This document shows positions 63,698-64,000 of a stretch of 64,000 nucleotides of DNA, one piece after another. Under the pieces are notes generated by a model. It did no database searches and had not been told where the DNA came from. It saw only the letters and a list, made by a program, of their open reading frames with translations. Every line of letters starts with the position of its first letter. The stretch's first letter is position 1. The position numbers and the translations under genes are program-made. The stretch comes from Stutzerimonas balearica DSM 6083 (GTDB lineage: Bacteria; Pseudomonadota; Gammaproteobacteria; Pseudomonadales; Pseudomonadaceae), in contig NZ_CP007511.1 in assembly GCF_000818015.1 (NCBI RefSeq), positions 3,819,501-3,883,500 on the forward strand, written 5' to 3'.

Positions 63698-64000
63698 ATG
63701 CCCGAATCCCTCAGCACCGACGTCCTGATCGTTGGCGGCGGCGTCGCCGGCCTCTGGCTCAACGCACGCCTGCGCCGGCAGGGCTTCGCGACGCTGCTGG
63801 TCGACAAGGGAACGCTGGGCGGCGGGCAGAGCGTGAAATCCCAGGGCATCATTCACGGCGGCACCAAATACGCACTGCACGGAGCGCTGACCGGCGCCTC
63901 GGAAGCCATTGCCGATATGCCGCGGCGCTGGCGCGAAGCGCTCGACGGCACCGGCGAGCTGGACCTCTCCGGCGTGCGCCTGCTGTCCGACGCGCATTAC
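63698..64000 (+). CDS. FAD-dependent oxidoreductase, 3' end cut by window
   Basis: The first 101 codons of a GR2/DAO-type flavoprotein run off the window end. The dinucleotide-binding motif VLIVGGGVAGLWLNARLRRQG (residues 9-29) is followed by a VDKGTLGGGQS loop and a SQGIIHGGTKYALHGALTG segment, which is typical of flavin oxidases of the glycerol-3-phosphate dehydrogenase/DAO superfamily. The substrate cannot be judged from this part. Confidence 0.85.
   Translation, partial: MPESLSTDVLIVGGGVAGLWLNARLRRQGFATLLVDKGTLGGGQSVKSQGIIHGGTKYALHGALTGASEAIADMPRRWREALDGTGELDLSGVRLLSDAHY

Overview
The window is chromosomal DNA of a gammaproteobacterium in the Pseudomonadaceae, most likely the Pseudomonas/Stutzerimonas (P. 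stutzeri-like) group. The reasons are high GC, a near-continuous match in gene content and order to core Pseudomonas blocks, a FimX-type polar effector, a RhdA-type thiosulfate sulfurtransferase whose active-site loop is CQTHHR at residue 230, and the DUF1249/cpdA/yqiA/parE/parC and miaB/ybeZYX/lnt/leuS/holA neighbourhoods. Species assignment is an inference. I see no rRNA, tRNA, CRISPR array, insertion sequence, prophage or defence island. The window is dense housekeeping DNA with a few accessory or poorly understood genes.

Layout. 1-6589 (+): a truncated membrane-protein gene, a Sel1-repeat protein, then miaB, ybeZ (PhoH-like), ybeY, corC and lnt (tRNA thiolation, rRNA maturation, lipoprotein N-acylation). 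6542-7873 (-): a DUF218/YdcF membrane protein that overlaps the end of lnt, and a YbeL-like zinc-ribbon protein. 8116-13833 (+): leuS, lptE, holA and a lipoprotein lytic transglycosylase, closed by a clear bidirectional terminator. 13895-25431 (-): a small unknown gene, then a long tightly coupled block read proA, nadD, rsfS, rlmH, mrdA (PBP2), rodA, sltB1, rlpA, dacC, ybeD, lipB, lipA, combining cell elongation, lipoylation, NAD/proline synthesis and ribosome factors. 25636-31681: a DedA-PAP2 fusion, a Lon-N domain protein, lrgBA, a MaoC-like hydratase, a MORN-repeat/C13-peptidase lipoprotein and a small NAD(P)-binding protein. 31726-36140: orn, a membrane-anchored methyltransferase, rsgA and the motAB stator genes. 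36295-43635 (+): an HDOD protein, rhdA, psd, a PilZ-like protein and fimX (type IV pilus/c-di-GMP). 43727-47778: a zinc alcohol dehydrogenase, serB and a divergent Smp/YtjB-type membrane protein. 47844-57057 (-): a PqiC-like lipoprotein gene and the topoisomerase IV block (nudF, DUF1249, cpdA, yqiA, parE, phytase-esterase-like gene, retropepsin-like gene, parC). 57262-64000: a DUF3298 lipoprotein, thiC with a TPP riboswitch, tolC, waaA, an SMR efflux gene and the start of an FAD-dependent oxidoreductase.

Regulation. Many genes and first genes of operons have a single recognisable -10 element of the form TAnACT/TATAAT 31-45 bases before the start codon, usually with a poor -35. The thiC riboswitch, two good intrinsic terminators and several perfect hairpins between convergent genes are the other strong non-coding signals. 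Non-ATG starts are common (TTG for ybeZ, cpdA, serB and the PilZ-like gene).

I do not see a clearly new multi-gene system. The best candidates for under-described biology are the MORN-C13 lipoprotein with its two-base-spaced NAD(P)-binding partner, the DedA-PAP2 fusion, the Smp protein with a cyclase-like domain, and the two uncharacterised envelope proteins translationally coupled between parE and parC.
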